Shown piece by piece: positions 7,655-9,069 of a stretch of DNA of 9,069 bases. The position numbers and the translations under genes were made by a program. This DNA is from an uncultured Pseudomonadota bacterium. Lineage in GTDB: Bacteria > SAR324 > NAC60-12. How positions within the stretch are numbered: the stretch's first letter is position 1; each line of letters opens with the position of its first letter. Under the pieces are notes generated by a model. It did no database searches. It was not told where the DNA came from and saw only the letters and a program-made list of their open reading frames with translations. The stretch spans positions 1 to 9,069 of the forward strand of contig CAJXDX010000063.1 in the NCBI GenBank assembly GCA_913052275.1, in the 5' to 3' direction.

Positions 7655-8350
7655 TCAGAAGCCGTAGCTTATTCCAATAATGTAACTTGAAGAACCCAGA
7701 CGCTGATCATCAGGACCACTTCCGCTGGAACCGTCAATTGTTAAAAATCCGCCTTCAGTCCAAATTTCCGGAAGAAGTTCAATTCCAATCCTGAACTCTG
7801 ATACTAAAGAGTTCCCATATTTACGTTGATTACCCAGTGCAAATTCTGTGTTAGCCAAACCAATTCCCCCACTTATTTTCATATCAACCGATAAAGGATG
7901 CTGGATCTTTGCGAGAAAACCAAGGTGCCTGGAATTAGATTCAGGCTGGTTTCCACTGCTATCAAACATGCTGAACGTTTGTTCTGTAAGCATCACCTTA
8001 ATGCCCCAAAAATCACTTTTCCACCACTCCCCCCAAAACACACGATTGCTCAATTGCAGATGATTCCTGTTGGCGCTGTAATGAGGATTGGCAAGTATTA
8101 TCAGGTCCAAACCAAATTGCCAAGTAGGTAATTTTCTGCCCACACCCCCAAATACAGTTGGTGTTGATAAGTCATTTTCTTCAGACAGCGGTTCAGAAAT
8201 AGATTCCTGAGAATTCAAGTTTTGCTGTGCAACTGCACCCATAACGCTAGCCAGCATCATGCACATTGCCGCAAAAACTATTCGGATGGTTTTTGCGTTG
8301 AAATAATTAAACATTTTCTGCGTTATCTTTTGTTTAATTATTGGCTCCAT
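7655..8350 (-). CDS. Predicted small outer-membrane beta-barrel protein with signal peptide
   Basis: This exported protein of 231 residues belongs to no family I can name. A Sec-type signal is evident: a basic region, then the hydrophobic IVFAAMCMMLASVMGAVA (24-41), with a likely cleavage AVA/QQ after residue 41. No lipobox cysteine is present. The mature part (~190 residues) begins with a ~25-residue Gln/Ser/Glu-rich linker. Alternating polar and aromatic stretches with many Gly and Asn follow (WQFGLDLIILA, VFWGEWWKSDFWGIKVML, MKISGGIGLANTEF). It ends in SYIIGISYGF, and a terminal Phe is the usual barrel-assembly signal. The size fits an 8-stranded barrel. ATG 8350 overlaps the hydratase stop by 13 bp. 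ATG 8314 (Met13) would give a more normal signal n-region and an equally good h-region; no Shine-Dalgarno decides between them. Function is unknown. Confidence 0.82.
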   Translation of the reverse strand: MEPIIKQKITQKMFNYFNAKTIRIVFAAMCMMLASVMGAVAQQNLNSQESISEPLSEENDLSTPTVFGGVGRKLPTWQFGLDLIILANPHYSANRNHLQLSNRVFWGEWWKSDFWGIKVMLTEQTFSMFDSSGNQPESNSRHLGFLAKIQHPLSVDMKISGGIGLANTEFALGNQRKYGNSLVSEFRIGIELLPEIWTEGGFLTIDGSSGSGPDDQRLGSSSYIIGISYGF

Positions 8351-9069
8351 GCAGGTCTGCGTTTGCTGAAAAACGCGTCTATTCCTTCTTTGACTGATTC
8401 AGTTTCCCATGCATCGGCCAGCTTTTCAATTGTATAGTCTCGAACAGCCTGCGGTTCCTTTCCACGTACTTCTGAAATTAGGCTTTTCGTGGAAGAAACA
8501 GCTTCCGGAGCACAGCGCAGCAGCTCTGTTATTTCCTTCTCAATTTCCTCTTCCAATGATTGCCTGGATACAGCTTTTGCAACCAAACCGAGACGAACCG
8601 CTTCTTTTGCTGAAAATCGATGTGCGTTGAGCATAATGCGCCTTGCGTTTGCCGCACCGATTCGTCTTATGACAAACGGCGAAATTGTGGCCGGCAGCAG
8701 GCCCAGCAGAACCTCAGTCAGGGAAAATTCAGCATCTTCTGCAGCCACTGCAAAATCGCAGCATGATAACAGACCTATGGCTCCTCCGAAAGAATGTCCG
8801 TTTATTTTGCCTATAAGAGGCTTGTTAAGCCGGTCCAACTCATTCAGCATTTCAGATAATTCAGTTGCTTCGGCAATTCTGTTTGCACGTTTTTGAGTTG
8901 AAATTTTCTGCATCCAGCGCAGATCCATGCCGGCGCAAAAAGTCTTTCCTGCACCGGTGAGAATAACCCCACGTGGTTCCGGATTTGAATTCAGTTCTGC
9001 AATAATTTTACGCATTTCACGGATCATCTCCAGGCTTACCGCATTGTGTACTTCAGGACGGTTCAGAGT
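8338..9069 (-). CDS. Enoyl-CoA hydratase/isomerase family protein, LiuC-like (5' truncated by window edge)
   Basis: This crotonase-fold acyl-CoA enzyme is open to the right edge. The frame reads TLNRPEVHNAVSLEM there, the usual N-terminal motif, so only about 10-20 residues are missing; the ATG at 9027 is internal. Numbering the 243 visible residues from the edge, FCAGMDL (44-50) and GHSFGGA (91-97) supply the oxyanion hole. Glu119 in SLTEVLLG matches the second catalytic glutamate of rat mitochondrial hydratase. The position of the first glutamate is Gly99 (GGAIGLL). The block LLPATISPFVIRRIG recalls methylglutaconyl-CoA and carboxygeranoyl-CoA hydratases of leucine and isoprenoid breakdown (LiuC/AtuE), and the end EGIDAFFSKRRPAW is typical of the family. 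No liu neighbours (acyl-CoA dehydrogenase, carboxylase, lyase) lie in the window, so the substrate is an inference. Its stop overlaps the start of the barrel-protein gene. Confidence 0.92.
   Translation of the reverse strand, partial: TLNRPEVHNAVSLEMIREMRKIIAELNSNPEPRGVILTGAGKTFCAGMDLRWMQKISTQKRANRIAEATELSEMLNELDRLNKPLIGKINGHSFGGAIGLLSCCDFAVAAEDAEFSLTEVLLGLLPATISPFVIRRIGAANARRIMLNAHRFSAKEAVRLGLVAKAVSRQSLEEEIEKEITELLRCAPEAVSSTKSLISEVRGKEPQAVRDYTIEKLADAWETESVKEGIDAFFSKRRPAWSQ

Noticed and set aside
8489..8896. Plus-strand open frame of 135 codons opposite the hydratase gene
   Set aside because: It is the antisense shadow of a clearly recognised enoyl-CoA hydratase family gene.

Overview
The window is about 9.07 kb of gene-dense bacterial chromosome at moderate G+C (estimated by eye at mid-40s %). 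It encodes lipid A disaccharide synthase, a Pal-like OmpA-domain protein, a TolQ/TolR-type proton channel pair and a predicted outer-membrane beta-barrel. The host is therefore a diderm, LPS-making bacterium. I cannot place it in a phylum. Recognisable Shine-Dalgarno sequences are missing in front of nearly every start, which is unusual and may be a lineage clue. I see no transposase, integrase, phage gene, CRISPR array, tRNA or rRNA. No gene-free stretch exceeds about 90 bp.

Left half, plus strand (1-4453): the C-terminal part of a proline-rich Pal/OmpA-domain protein (5' end outside the window), then tolQ (12-bp gap), tolR (4-bp ATGA overlap), lpxB (42-bp gap) and tldD (85-bp gap). This is an envelope module: the Tol-Pal energised machine for outer-membrane constriction and integrity, followed by lipid A synthesis. 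A TldD-type metalloprotease gene comes last and may be a separate transcription unit. No tolA, tolB or tldE/pmbA lies next to its expected partner inside the window.

Right half, minus strand, read from right to left (9069-4492): an enoyl-CoA hydratase-family gene (5' end outside the window) resembling methylglutaconyl-CoA hydratases, overlapping by 13 bp a small exported beta-barrel protein. After a 42-bp gap comes a 519-residue protein combining a TerB-like helical domain, a PilZ-like beta-rich region, a DUF2225-like zinc ribbon and a helical, TPR-like C-terminus. It overlaps by 14 bp a 524-residue coiled-coil protein with no family I recognise. The tight packing suggests one operon. The last two genes look like a translationally coupled pair acting in the cytoplasm.

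The two gene sets converge at about 4454-4491 with only 38 bp between stop codons and no convincing terminator. The least explained and most interesting part is the pair at 4492-7612. The rest is recognisable envelope or metabolic function in a somewhat unusual order.
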